A stretch of 44,146 nt of DNA from Phycisphaerae bacterium (lineage in GTDB: Bacteria > Planctomycetota > Phycisphaerae > Phycisphaerales > SM1A02): contig PAAJ01000030.1 in assembly GCA_002702575.1 (NCBI GenBank), positions 1-44,146 of the forward strand. The letters run 5' to 3'. How positions within the stretch are numbered: position 1 is the stretch's first letter; each line of letters begins with the position of its first letter. Under the pieces are notes generated by a model. That model ran no database searches, was not told where the DNA came from, and was given only the letters and a program-made list of their open reading frames with translations. Shown piece after piece: positions 13,310-24,835 of this stretch. Both the position numbers and the translations under genes were made by a program.

Positions 13310-15814
13310 ATGATGCATCTGATGCTGCCTGTCGTCCTGGGCCTGGCTCCCGCCCTGCTGGAGCGCGGGCGATCGATCGAGCAGTTCGATTTCGAGGAAG
13401 CCCAGCTGCGGCCCCTGACCATGCCGCTTGCCTTCGAGCAGATCGGAGATCCCGGGACCGGAAGCGATTTTCCCAGATTCGGGGGCATGAGCCTCACGGA
13501 GGAGAATCCCCACAGTGGACGATTCGCATTCCGCTTCGACCTCAAGGGCCGATCGATGGCTGCCCGAACCTTGCCGGGGACCCTGCCCATCCAGCCGCTC
13601 GTCGATCACAGGATCTCCGTTCAGGTTCGAACCTCCAGTCTGGAGCGAGCCGGTGTCCGCCTGGTCGCCTGGCTCGTCGATGTCGCCGGAAGCGAGTTGG
13701 AAACCACGCGCAGCGTCTCCAGAGTCCTCAGTGATTCAGGAGACGATGACGACCAGTGGCACACGCTCTCGGTCACCGTGCCGGGTGTGGATCAAGCGGC
13801 TGCGGAACTGGTCATCGAACTGCAACTGGTTCAACCTGATCTTCAGTCCGACGTGGACACCGGACGACCTCTCACCAGGCCTTCGATCGAAGACATCTCG
13901 GGCGTCGCCGTATTCGATGACGTCACGGTCGAACAATGGCCGCGGCTCTACCTCGCGGACGCCAGTCGAATCGGGCTGCATGCCCAACGATCACCCGTGT
14001 TGCATCTCAGAATCGACGACCCTGCCCATGGAGATGCCCACTGGCACCTGAACGTCATGGACAGCACGGGCCAGGTGGTGCATGAACAATCGGGCGATGT
14101 CCCGGCGCATGGCCTTGATGAAACACTCACGCTCCCACTGACGAAGCGCGACTGGTATACGGTGCAGACGACGATCACGGAACAGAACCGTGTGCTTCTT
14201 GAGGACGAACTGGCCTTTGCGTTGTTGAACGATCTCGATCGACATCGTCCGGAACCCCGGATCTGCCTGGATCTGACAGGTTCAGAATCCAACCATGGAC
14301 AGGCGGAACTCGCCATCGATCTGCTGGGCCATCTCGGCCCGGGCGAAGCCATCGTGCCGATGTGGCACGCGGATGTGCCCTTCAGAACATCATGGCCCGA
14401 CACGATGAAGCACGTCGATGAACTGAAGCGACTCGACATCCAGCCGACTCTGGCATTGAACTGGATACCACCGGATCAACGGTCCAAAGGCCCGTTTGAT
14501 CCACGGGACGCAGCCCGGTTCCTGGCAACCCATCCCGATACGCTCGACGAGACCGTCCAGGCGGCCCTCATTGCCTGGGGCGATACGGCCTCCCACTGGC
14601 GGATCGGTCGCATCGAGGACAACGCGAATGATCTGGCATCCGCCGAAGCCGCGCTCCTTGGAAGGCTTGATGGATTCGTCATCGATCTGGCCATCAATAC
14701 CGCCGACTCCGAAGTCCTGCGGGAACAGGATGCGGTCACGCCACGCGAACAGATGCGGACGACCGCCATCTCTCTCGTCACCGACTGGTGCGATGGGACC
14801 GACACCATTCTCATCGCTGCACCGTGGCGACCCGGAACACGTGGCATGGAGCCAACGGCGACGTACCCGATTCTGCAGACGATGATCGATGCCTTGTCCG
14901 GCCGTTCAACAATCGCTCGACTGCCCGCCGGTCCCGAACTGGAAGCCCGTCTTCTTGAAGGCACCGACCGCGACTCGATCGTGATTGCATGGCGAACCGA
15001 ACAGATCTCGTTCGAGGATTCAGACTCGTTGCTTCGACTGCCACTGGATGCCGCACGCATCGAATGCCGTGATGCCCTTGGCAACTCGGTCACCCCCCGT
15101 CCACGGCAGAATGATGTCGCCATACCCATCGGTGATCTTCCTGTGATCATCCGCAACTTCGATGCTTCATTGATGAGGCTTCCGACACGGTGCGCCATCG
15201 AACCGGGTCGGCTGGAAGCCAGCATGCAGGTGCATGATCATGAGCTTGCCATCGAGAACACCCTGCCGGGTTCCATGCAGGGGCAGCTGATCGTGAAGGC
15301 GCCCGAGGGTGTGACGATTCGACCCTCCGTCATCGGACTGGATCTCCCACCGGGCGGGACGCTGCGCATGCCGATTGAAATCGTCGTCACCACGCCACTG
15401 GCAGGCAGACCGCTGGAAGTGAATCTGGAAGCCAGACTCGACAGCGGGCGGCGGGTGCCCATGAACACGTGGCTTGATGTGAGCCTGCCGGATCTTGAGA
15501 TCCAGTGGACACGCCGAGACGAACCGGACAGCGATGATCTTCTGATCGATCTGGAGATCCGGAATTTCAGGAACGCTTCAAGGCGACTGAAGGCGACGCT
15601 CGGTCATCACGAACTCGAGATGCTCCGCCCGGCCACGCTCCGTGTGGAAGCCGACGGCACCATGACACAGACCTTCCGGATCCCGGCTGGATGCCGGACC
15701 CTTGCTGGCGAGTCGATCTCATTGATGCTCGAGGATCCGGAAAGCCGGTGCCGTCTCCGCGACATGCTGGACATTCCAGGCATCTCGCAGACCGTTCAGG
15801 TCGAGACTCCTTGA
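13310..15814 (+). CDS. Large secreted protein of unknown function
   Basis: From ATG 13310 the product has 834 residues. The N-terminus MMHLMLPVVLGLAPALLERG looks like a short signal peptide. Residues of about 25-210 read as a beta-sandwich, carbohydrate-binding-like region (FEEAQLRPL, HSGRFAFRFDL, ISVQVRTSSLERA, WHTLSVTVPG). The middle (about 320-600) has FRTSWPDTMKHVDELKRLDI-type alternation of helices and strands suggesting a barrel-like fold, and the last 200 residues return to beta-rich sequence with PPGGTLRMPIEIVV, as in NPCBM- or Ig-like modules. No catalytic motif is recognisable. It is divergent from the SDR39U1 gene and ends just before the convergent LON-domain gene. The length and modular layout fit an extracellular polysaccharide-related protein, but that is inference. 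Confidence 0.72.
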   Translation: MMHLMLPVVLGLAPALLERGRSIEQFDFEEAQLRPLTMPLAFEQIGDPGTGSDFPRFGGMSLTEENPHSGRFAFRFDLKGRSMAARTLPGTLPIQPLVDHRISVQVRTSSLERAGVRLVAWLVDVAGSELETTRSVSRVLSDSGDDDDQWHTLSVTVPGVDQAAAELVIELQLVQPDLQSDVDTGRPLTRPSIEDISGVAVFDDVTVEQWPRLYLADASRIGLHAQRSPVLHLRIDDPAHGDAHWHLNVMDSTGQVVHEQSGDVPAHGLDETLTLPLTKRDWYTVQTTITEQNRVLLEDELAFALLNDLDRHRPEPRICLDLTGSESNHGQAELAIDLLGHLGPGEAIVPMWHADVPFRTSWPDTMKHVDELKRLDIQPTLALNWIPPDQRSKGPFDPRDAARFLATHPDTLDETVQAALIAWGDTASHWRIGRIEDNANDLASAEAALLGRLDGFVIDLAINTADSEVLREQDAVTPREQMRTTAISLVTDWCDGTDTILIAAPWRPGTRGMEPTATYPILQTMIDALSGRSTIARLPAGPELEARLLEGTDRDSIVIAWRTEQISFEDSDSLLRLPLDAARIECRDALGNSVTPRPRQNDVAIPIGDLPVIIRNFDASLMRLPTRCAIEPGRLEASMQVHDHELAIENTLPGSMQGQLIVKAPEGVTIRPSVIGLDLPPGGTLRMPIEIVVTTPLAGRPLEVNLEARLDSGRRVPMNTWLDVSLPDLEIQWTRRDEPDSDDLLIDLEIRNFRNASRRLKATLGHHELEMLRPATLRVEADGTMTQTFRIPAGCRTLAGESISLMLEDPESRCRLRDMLDIPGISQTVQVETP

Positions 15815-15838
15815 GCGTTCCTCGAAGTCGTTCGTTGC

Positions 15839-16537
15839 TCAGTTGATGCTGACGTTGTAATCGAGATCGTCTCGCTGCTGTCGAGTGGCCAGCAGCAGCA
15901 GGTGCTCCAGCCTCAGCAACTGCTCGCGCACCAGATCCGCACGTGCATTCACGGAAGCCTCCGCAAGGATGGCATATTTCGCATCGGCATCGCGGATCAG
16001 CGCGGACGTGATGATCTCAAGCAGAGTCGGTGTATCGATCTGCTGGGACTCCATGCATTTCAGGACCATGTTCACCGACTCGAGTCGCTGAAGATCCGTA
16101 TCGCACATGAGTGATTCCAGCTCCGAACGAACCATGTCGAGATCGGTCGTCTCTGCATCGGCATCCAGAAGCGGACGAAGATGTGCCGCCCGGTAGAGAA
16201 CGTCGCCCTGTGGCTCGACCATCGTCATGATGCGGGCCCGGCAGATGCCATGAAGAACGATCTGAAAACCGTCGTGGACACGTTCATGCTGCACGATCTG
16301 ACCGAGACAGACGATCGGTCGAAGATCCGGCGTTTCGTCGTATCCCGACTGCCACGACTGCCCCGAAAAGCATGCCATGGCGATCTGACCGGCTCGATCC
16401 AGCGTGTGCTCGACCATCTGTCGATAACGAGGCTCGAAGATATGCAGCGGTGCCACGCTCTGAGGAAGCAGAACGACCTCGGGCAGTGGAAACAGCGGAA
16501 TCGGCAGATTGAAATTGACTCGAACGCTTTCAGCCAT
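15839..16537 (-). CDS. LON substrate-binding domain protein
   Basis: The 232-residue product begins with IPLFPLPEVVLLPQSVAPLHIFEPRYRQMV, the hallmark opening of the Lon protease N-terminal domain, and keeps the beta-rich ... helix-rich order of that domain over its whole length, with the helical part at about 150-230. There is no ATPase or protease part, so this is one of the stand-alone LON-domain proteins, whose function is poorly defined (substrate recruitment is the usual guess). A minus-strand TACACT (16546-16551) ends 8 bases before ATG 16537 with no SD beyond an adjacent AGGTG, suggesting a leaderless or nearly leaderless mRNA. A GTG at 16540 is an alternative start. Confidence 0.85.
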   Translation of the reverse strand: MAESVRVNFNLPIPLFPLPEVVLLPQSVAPLHIFEPRYRQMVEHTLDRAGQIAMACFSGQSWQSGYDETPDLRPIVCLGQIVQHERVHDGFQIVLHGICRARIMTMVEPQGDVLYRAAHLRPLLDADAETTDLDMVRSELESLMCDTDLQRLESVNMVLKCMESQQIDTPTLLEIITSALIRDADAKYAILAEASVNARADLVREQLLRLEHLLLLATRQQRDDLDYNVSIN

Positions 16538-16545
16538 CACCTGAA

Positions 16546-16551
16546 AGTGTA
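16546..16551 (-). promoter_or_regulatory. -10 box TACACT of the LON-domain gene
   Basis: Minus-strand GCTACACT; the ATG is 8 bases downstream, where RNA would start. Confidence 0.42.
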
Positions 16552-16579
16552 GCAGTGGCCCTGAGCGGCGACCGTTCGA

Positions 16580-17311
16580 TCAGGCAATGGTGCCGTTTCG
16601 ACGGGCCTGGACCATGTACTTCTGGAGTGATCGTCCCGGACAGGCCGTTGGTGACATTTCCTGGTGGGTGTAGATCCTCGAGACCGGCACACGGTACTGG
16701 CGGGACTGAGCGGAAAGGAATGCCGCCAAGGCCACCTGCTGTGCGCGATTCACCGACTGCTTGTCGTAGTTTCCAAGTACGACAATGCCGAGGTTGCCTG
16801 GATTCTGCCCTTTGACATGCGCCCCCTGGTAGCTCAGGGGTCGACAGCTCCAGATCCTCCCTGCCGGATCGATGGCGTAGTGGTAACCGATGTCACCGAA
16901 TCGCTGTGGCTTTCTCCCGAGATGAGCCCGACGGATGGACTCGAGTCTTCGGGCAGCCGCCTTGTAGGAGGTGTCCGTGAACGGCTGCATGCCGTCATGG
17001 TGGATCGTGATTCGGCTGATGGATCGATTCGCATCCATCCTGCTGGGCACCGGGTTCCCCCCTGCCCAGGCGGAACGGGCGATCACACCGGTGGGTGGAA
17101 CCGCGGCCACGGCTGGTGACTTGGGCTTGGATGCCTTGGGATCCGGCATCGTCGTCGGGGTCCACCAGGGATCCGGGAGAGACGAGACGACGGTCTTCGA
17201 ACGGGTGGCACAACCGGCCAGAAACAGGGACCCCGCCAGGACGAAGAAGCGACGGCTCGACTTCGGCTCGTCTCGCGGTTCAGGGGTCGGTGTTCCGTTC
17301 AGGCTGTCCAT
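16580..17311 (-). CDS. N-acetylmuramoyl-L-alanine amidase, Tat-type lipoprotein
   Basis: From ATG 17311 the product has 243 residues. SSRRFFVLAGSLFLAGC (about 18-34) combines a twin-arginine motif with lipobox LAGC, so it is probably exported folded by Tat and lipid-anchored. The catalytic domain (about 75-243) is amidase_2/PGRP-like: first zinc His in ITIHHDG, GDIGYHYAIDPAGRIW, second His region QGAHVKGQN, LGIVVLGNYD, and third His plus Cys in YTHQEMSPTACPG. It cleaves the bond between muramic acid and the stem peptide in the envelope. An in-frame ATG at 17368 follows a minus-strand TATACT (17381-17386) by 12 bases and would add 19 residues; 17311 has GAGGAG 12 bases upstream. It is divergent from gyrB. 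Confidence 0.87.
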   Translation of the reverse strand: MDSLNGTPTPEPRDEPKSSRRFFVLAGSLFLAGCATRSKTVVSSLPDPWWTPTTMPDPKASKPKSPAVAAVPPTGVIARSAWAGGNPVPSRMDANRSISRITIHHDGMQPFTDTSYKAAARRLESIRRAHLGRKPQRFGDIGYHYAIDPAGRIWSCRPLSYQGAHVKGQNPGNLGIVVLGNYDKQSVNRAQQVALAAFLSAQSRQYRVPVSRIYTHQEMSPTACPGRSLQKYMVQARRNGTIA

Positions 17312-17380
17312 GTTGTGCTGCCGCTCCTCATGCTGGTCCACACCCGGAGGCTTTATCGACTCCAGCATCGGCTGGGCTGA

Positions 17381-17386
17381 AGTATA
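17381..17386 (-). promoter_or_regulatory. -10 box TATACT of the amidase gene
   Basis: Minus-strand TATACT, 12 bases before the upstream candidate ATG (17368) and 69 before the chosen one (17311). Confidence 0.4.
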
Positions 17387-17513
17387 CCCCGGTTCATGGC
17401 CATTTCCGGCGGTTTCAAGGGGTGGCCTGTTCGGGTCGAAACGGGTGTCGAAAACCGTCCGGAAACAACTGTGGATGAAGGCCTGAAATGGCCTGAACCA
17501 CGCCTCCTCAAGC

Positions 17514-20801
<3,288 letters not shown>

Positions 20802-20805
<4 letters not shown>

Positions 20806-22232
20806 TCGGCGCTGGAATCCCGGAAGATGCGTCGGATCGTCAACAGGATGATCCAGAAATCGAACCAGACGGACCAGTTCCGGATGTAGTGGATGTCGTA
20901 GAGCATTCGAACACGATTGCTGGCTTCACCTCGAAGGCCGTGCACCTGCGCCCAGCCAGTGATGCCCGATCGAACATTCTGACGCAGCATGAACCCCTGC
21001 CAGGAGCCCCGCGCGTCCGCCACCTCGCCGGCTGCCAGAGGCCTTGGACCGACCAGGGACATCTCTCCTCGCAGCACATTGAACAACTGCGGCAGCTCAT
21101 CGAGGCTGGTCCGCCTCAGAAGCCTGCCGATGCCGGTCACTCTGGAGACATCACCACGCTGCCACCGATCGGACGCCTCCTCTTCGCGTGCTTCATCCGC
21201 AGTCAGCTCCGTCATCGTCCTGAACTTCAGGATGGAAAACTCCCGACCATTGGCCGTATGCCTGCGTTGTCTGAAGAAGATCGGACCGGAACTGGAACAT
21301 CTGATCAGCAGCGCGGCGACCAGCATCGGAATGGAAAACAGAATGATCGCGATGATGGCGCCGACGAGATCGATGGCTCTCTTGAGAAGACCACCCCACC
21401 CATTCAAGGGCGACTCGCGAACCGACAGAATCGGAACACCATCCAGATCGGTCGTCTTCATGTTCATGATGAAACGGAATGTCATGTCCGGTACGACCCG
21501 GACATCGACGGGATAGTTGCCGAGAACCTGCATCAATTCCTCGATGCGGGAAGCCATGTTGTTCGGCAATGCGATGAAGACACCCGAGGGTGATTCGGAC
21601 TGCAGGACCGCTTCGAGATCATCCAGTCCACCTCGTACGGGAACACCATCGAGTGACTCGGGTGGACTGCCCATTTCATGACTGATGAAGAAGGCGGGTT
21701 GGATACCAGTCCAGCTGTTGGACTGGAGTGTCCGGAAGATCTGCTGTCCGGTCGGTCCGGTACCGATGATGGCGACCTGGCGGATGTTCAAACCGCGTCT
21801 TCTGGCCCACCGCAGGACGCGTCGAATGATGTAGTGGTTGAGCGTCATTCCGATGAGGACCAATCCGGTCCACAGAACGAACTGCATGTTGTTGAGGACG
21901 ATTCCCCGTGTGAGCTCGTTTCGGAACAGCGTGAGCACCGTGACCAGGGAAATGGCACCGACGATCACCGTGCGGAGAATCGCCTTGAACTCTCTGAGGA
22001 AGTGCTCGTCGCGACGAGGCTTGTACAGCCTCATGATGCTGGCGACCGCCATGAGAACCGGTGCGGCCGACCAGAATGGAATCATGGTGGAATCCACCAG
22101 ATCTCCGTATGGCTTGAACCCCTCCAGCAGTCGGAACCGGAGCCACCAGGCACCCCAGGTCGCCGCAGTCACGATGACGGCATCACTGGCGACGAAGAGT
22201 CCAAGGAAGATGTGGTGACGTTCTCGCAGCAT
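20802..22232 (-). CDS. Polyprenyl glycosylphosphotransferase for exopolysaccharide initiation
   Basis: The 476-residue product has the two-part build of the WcaJ/PssY-like family. Four to five membrane spans lie in residues 1-130, then a Rossmann-like CoA-binding_3 domain ([17 protein letters not shown] near 147-163). A fifth span and the catalytic bacterial sugar transferase domain follow ([15 protein letters not shown] from about 272, [19 protein letters not shown], then [21 protein letters not shown] near 378-398). It transfers a sugar-1-phosphate from a UDP-sugar to undecaprenyl phosphate at the inner membrane, starting a polysaccharide repeat. The sugar cannot be read from sequence. No other glycan genes flank it. 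It overlaps queC by 4 bp downstream. Confidence 0.92.
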
Positions 22233-22335
22233 GATTCATTCAGCCAAGGTCAGGATTCGGATGATCCGGTGTGGATCCGCGGGCGGAATTGTCCCAACTG
22301 CTGCACGAGGATTCAAACCCAACGGCCCAAAGCGG

Positions 22336-23271
22336 TCAGGAGAACCCATCCAGCCCCTCACGAGGGTCCGGCAGTTCCCGCTCAAGGAGATCAAGGGCTT
22401 CCTGACCTTCCGTGCTCAGCGAGTCGCTCTGGGGCACCTTGATCTGGATGATGGCGAAGAAATCGCCCTGCTTTCCGGAAGCGTTTTGGATCCCCTTGCC
22501 GGCAATCCTGAGCTTGCGGCCACTCGAGGAACCACTTGGAATTCGCAGGTCGACGGAGCCGTCCAGAAGCGGTACGGAAATGGATGTTCCTCGCATGGCT
22601 TCGACAGCCGTCAACGGAACATCCAGCATGATGTCGAGACCGGACCTCGTGAAGATCGGATGCTTGCCGACCCGGACGGTCACGATCAGATCACCACGCG
22701 GGCCGCCGGCTGCACCGGGTTCACCCTTGTCCCGAACACGAAGTCGGCCACCGTCATCGATTCCCGCCGGAATGCGAAGGGAGACCTCGGTCCCATCATC
22801 GAGCTTGATGTGCTCATCGCCACCCAGTGCTGCCGTGAGAAACGTCACCGTGATGCTGCGGGAAACATCGCTGCCCTTGCGAGGTCGCTGTGTACGGGAA
22901 CCACCGCCGGAAAACGGTGAGCCGCCACCACCCCCGCCGAACATCTCCTCGAAGATGTCCTGGAAATCAGCCGGATCGACCTGCGCACCTCCGCCTGATC
23001 TGTACTGCCAGCCACCCTGGCCGGGACCTCCGGATGACTGACCGACGCCTGAACGGCCGAAACGGTCGTAGGCCGTGCGTTTCTCAGAATCGGACAGGAC
23101 CGCATAGGCCTCCTGGGCTTCGGCAAACCGCTCCTCCGCATCCGACTCCTCACTGACATCGGGGTGGTATCGCCTGGCGAGTTTCCGGAAGGCGGTCCGA
23201 ATCTCGTCATCCGTTGCGGATCGAGCCACGCCGAGTATGTCGTAATAGTCCTTTTCGGCAGCCATGGTCAT
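22336..23271 (-). CDS. DnaJ-family co-chaperone without zinc domain (CbpA-like)
   Basis: From ATG 23271 the product has 311 residues. Residues 7-70 are a J domain, KDYYDILGVARSATDDEIRT with HPD in RRYHPDVS. A Gly/Phe/Ser-rich linker (about 85-140, GGGGGGSPFSGGGS) leads to the DnaJ C-terminal domain (SRSITVTFLTAALGG, IKLDDGTEVSLRIPAG, ... GTSISVPLLDGSVDLRIPSG). The Cys-rich zinc finger of DnaJ is missing, so it belongs to the type II group (CbpA/DnaJB). It stimulates DnaK ATPase and delivers clients. Start: GGGAG 4 bases before ATG 23271, with a minus-strand TATACT at 23301-23306; the frame is open far upstream but that part is antisense to tatC. The gap to the upstream tatC gene is divergent. 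Confidence 0.93.
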   Translation of the reverse strand: MTMAAEKDYYDILGVARSATDDEIRTAFRKLARRYHPDVSEESDAEERFAEAQEAYAVLSDSEKRTAYDRFGRSGVGQSSGGPGQGGWQYRSGGGAQVDPADFQDIFEEMFGGGGGGSPFSGGGSRTQRPRKGSDVSRSITVTFLTAALGGDEHIKLDDGTEVSLRIPAGIDDGGRLRVRDKGEPGAAGGPRGDLIVTVRVGKHPIFTRSGLDIMLDVPLTAVEAMRGTSISVPLLDGSVDLRIPSGSSSGRKLRIAGKGIQNASGKQGDFFAIIQIKVPQSDSLSTEGQEALDLLERELPDPREGLDGFS

Positions 23272-23300
23272 CCTGCTCCCAACGGGTTTCCGGGGCACGC

Positions 23301-23306
23301 AGTATA
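23301..23306 (-). promoter_or_regulatory. -10 box TATACT of the DnaJ-family gene
   Basis: Minus-strand TATACT ends 29 bases before the ATG at 23271, leaving room for a GGGAG ribosome binding site. Confidence 0.4.
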
Positions 23307-23335
23307 GAGAGCCATCCATACCTGCATCACCCGGG

Positions 23336-23341
23336 TACGAT
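23336..23341 (+). promoter_or_regulatory. -10-like TACGAT of tatC
   Basis: TACGAT (23336-23341) precedes ATG 23356 by 14 bases, back to back with the TATACT of the divergent DnaJ gene. Confidence 0.33.
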
Positions 23342-23355
23342 GGCGTGAAGCAGAC

Positions 23356-24348
23356 ATGTTTGATCTTCCCCACGATCCAAAGACCTACACGATGCCTCTT
23401 GGTGATCACCTTGAGGATCTGCGCAAGCGGCTCATTCTGGCCCTGATCGTCCCCATACCGCTGGCACTCGTGCTGTTCATGTTCAGTGACGGTCTCGTGG
23501 AAGTGCTTCTGGAACCTCTGCTCAATGTGCAGGCGAGGAACGGATATCCCCAGCAGGTCCAGGTGCTCAGCCCACCTGAGTTTCTGCTGATGAAGATCAA
23601 GCTCAGCCTGATCTTCGCCATCGTCGTCTCCGTTCCCTGGATCATCATGCAGATCTGGCTGTTCATCGCCCCGGGTCTCTACCCGAACGAACGGCGCTAC
23701 ATTCACATCCTCTTTCCCGGATCCGTGATCCTCACAATCGCCGGCCTGACGATCATGTACCTGATCATGTTGCCGATCATGCTTCATGTACTGATGTCAC
23801 TCACCAGCGGCGTCGGTGTCACCCCGGAACTGATCCCGATGATCCAGCCGGATGCGATGGTCCAGGGCACCGCCACGATTCCAGTGATGGAAACAGCCCC
23901 TGAAGCCGTTCAACTTGGACAAGCCTGGATTGATCCAACGACCTCCACGCTCCGAATGGCTGTCGGATCCGGAGTCGCGGATCAACTGCAGATCCTGAGC
24001 GTGCCTTTGCAGGGAGATGCGGTGGTCTCCCAGGTGTTCCAACTGACCTCATTCATCAACTTCGTCCTGCTGCTCCTGCTCGGAATCACGATCGCCTTCC
24101 AGATGCCTCTGGTGATTCTGCTGCTGGGATGGATCGGGATCGCCACTCCGGAATGGCTCGAGAAACAGCGAAAATATGCATTGCTCGCTTGTGCGGTCCT
24201 GGCCGCGTTGACGACACCGGCTGATGTGATCTCGATGTTCATCATGCTGATCCCCCTGTATCTCCTCTACGAGCTGGGGATTCTCCTGTTGAAGCTCCTG
24301 CCTGCTTCCAGAGTCGGTGGACGTGATCTGGATCCGGAATCCACGTGA
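23356..24348 (+). CDS. tatC: Twin-arginine translocase subunit TatC with an extra periplasmic segment
   Basis: The 330-residue product matches TatC: MPLGDHLEDLRKRL at 13-26, FIAPGLYPNERRY at 103-115, GWIGIATPEWLEKQRKYALL near 258-277 and LTTPADVISMF near 285-295. TatC binds the RR signal and forms the core of the Tat translocase in the inner membrane. Two oddities are seen. Residues of about 153-224 form a segment absent from the roughly 250-residue TatC of Escherichia coli, between the third and fourth spans, where the second periplasmic loop lies. Also, the conserved Glu of the fourth span (GxxFExP) is Gln here (TIAFQMP, about 246-252). tatA/B genes are not in the window. The TGA overlaps the tadA ATG by one base, so the two are co-transcribed. 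Confidence 0.93.
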   Translation: MFDLPHDPKTYTMPLGDHLEDLRKRLILALIVPIPLALVLFMFSDGLVEVLLEPLLNVQARNGYPQQVQVLSPPEFLLMKIKLSLIFAIVVSVPWIIMQIWLFIAPGLYPNERRYIHILFPGSVILTIAGLTIMYLIMLPIMLHVLMSLTSGVGVTPELIPMIQPDAMVQGTATIPVMETAPEAVQLGQAWIDPTTSTLRMAVGSGVADQLQILSVPLQGDAVVSQVFQLTSFINFVLLLLLGITIAFQMPLVILLLGWIGIATPEWLEKQRKYALLACAVLAALTTPADVISMFIMLIPLYLLYELGILLLKLLPASRVGGRDLDPEST

Positions 24349-24827
24349 TGCCTCAGTCCGACACCCAGGGAGAACCGAGCGAGATCGACCTTGTCATGAT
24401 GGATCGGGCGATCGAGCTGGCCAGACAGGCCGGTGATGCCGGGGAGGTTCCCATTGCAGCCGTCATCTACGACGGGAACCGGTGCATCGCCGAAGGCTGG
24501 AATCTCCGGGAGACGAACCATGATGCCTCGGCTCATGCCGAGATCATCGCCATTCGAAAGGCTGGCGAGGAACTCGGGCAGTGGAGACTGAACGGGCTTT
24601 CAATGGCGGTCACGCTCGAGCCGTGCCCGATGTGCGCGGGCGCACTCGTGAATGCGAGGATCCAACGACTCGTCTATGGCGCCGACGATCCGAAGGCGGG
24701 TGCCTGCAGATCACTCTACGGTATCCCGACTGATGAACGACTCAATCATCGTCTTGAAGTCATTGGTGGTGTTCGTACGGAAGCCTGCGTCAAACTGCTT
24801 CAGGATTTCTTCGCCTCAAGACGCTGA
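24348..24827 (+). CDS. tadA: tRNA-specific adenosine deaminase
   Basis: The 159-residue product is a cytidine/deoxycytidylate deaminase-fold enzyme. The zinc and proton-shuttle residues are in ASAHAEIIAI (HAE, near 55-65), and PCPMCAGALVNARI supplies the two zinc cysteines (near 87-100). The start region GEVPIAAVI and end VRTEACVKLLQDFF match TadA, which converts A34 to inosine in tRNA-Arg(ACG). The first 15 residues are a variable extension. ATG 24348 shares its A with the tatC stop (TGATG); a GTG at 24345 is also in frame. The end nearly touches convergent truD. Confidence 0.93.
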   Translation: MPQSDTQGEPSEIDLVMMDRAIELARQAGDAGEVPIAAVIYDGNRCIAEGWNLRETNHDASAHAEIIAIRKAGEELGQWRLNGLSMAVTLEPCPMCAGALVNARIQRLVYGADDPKAGACRSLYGIPTDERLNHRLEVIGGVRTEACVKLLQDFFASRR

Positions 24828-24835
24828 GCAGATGC

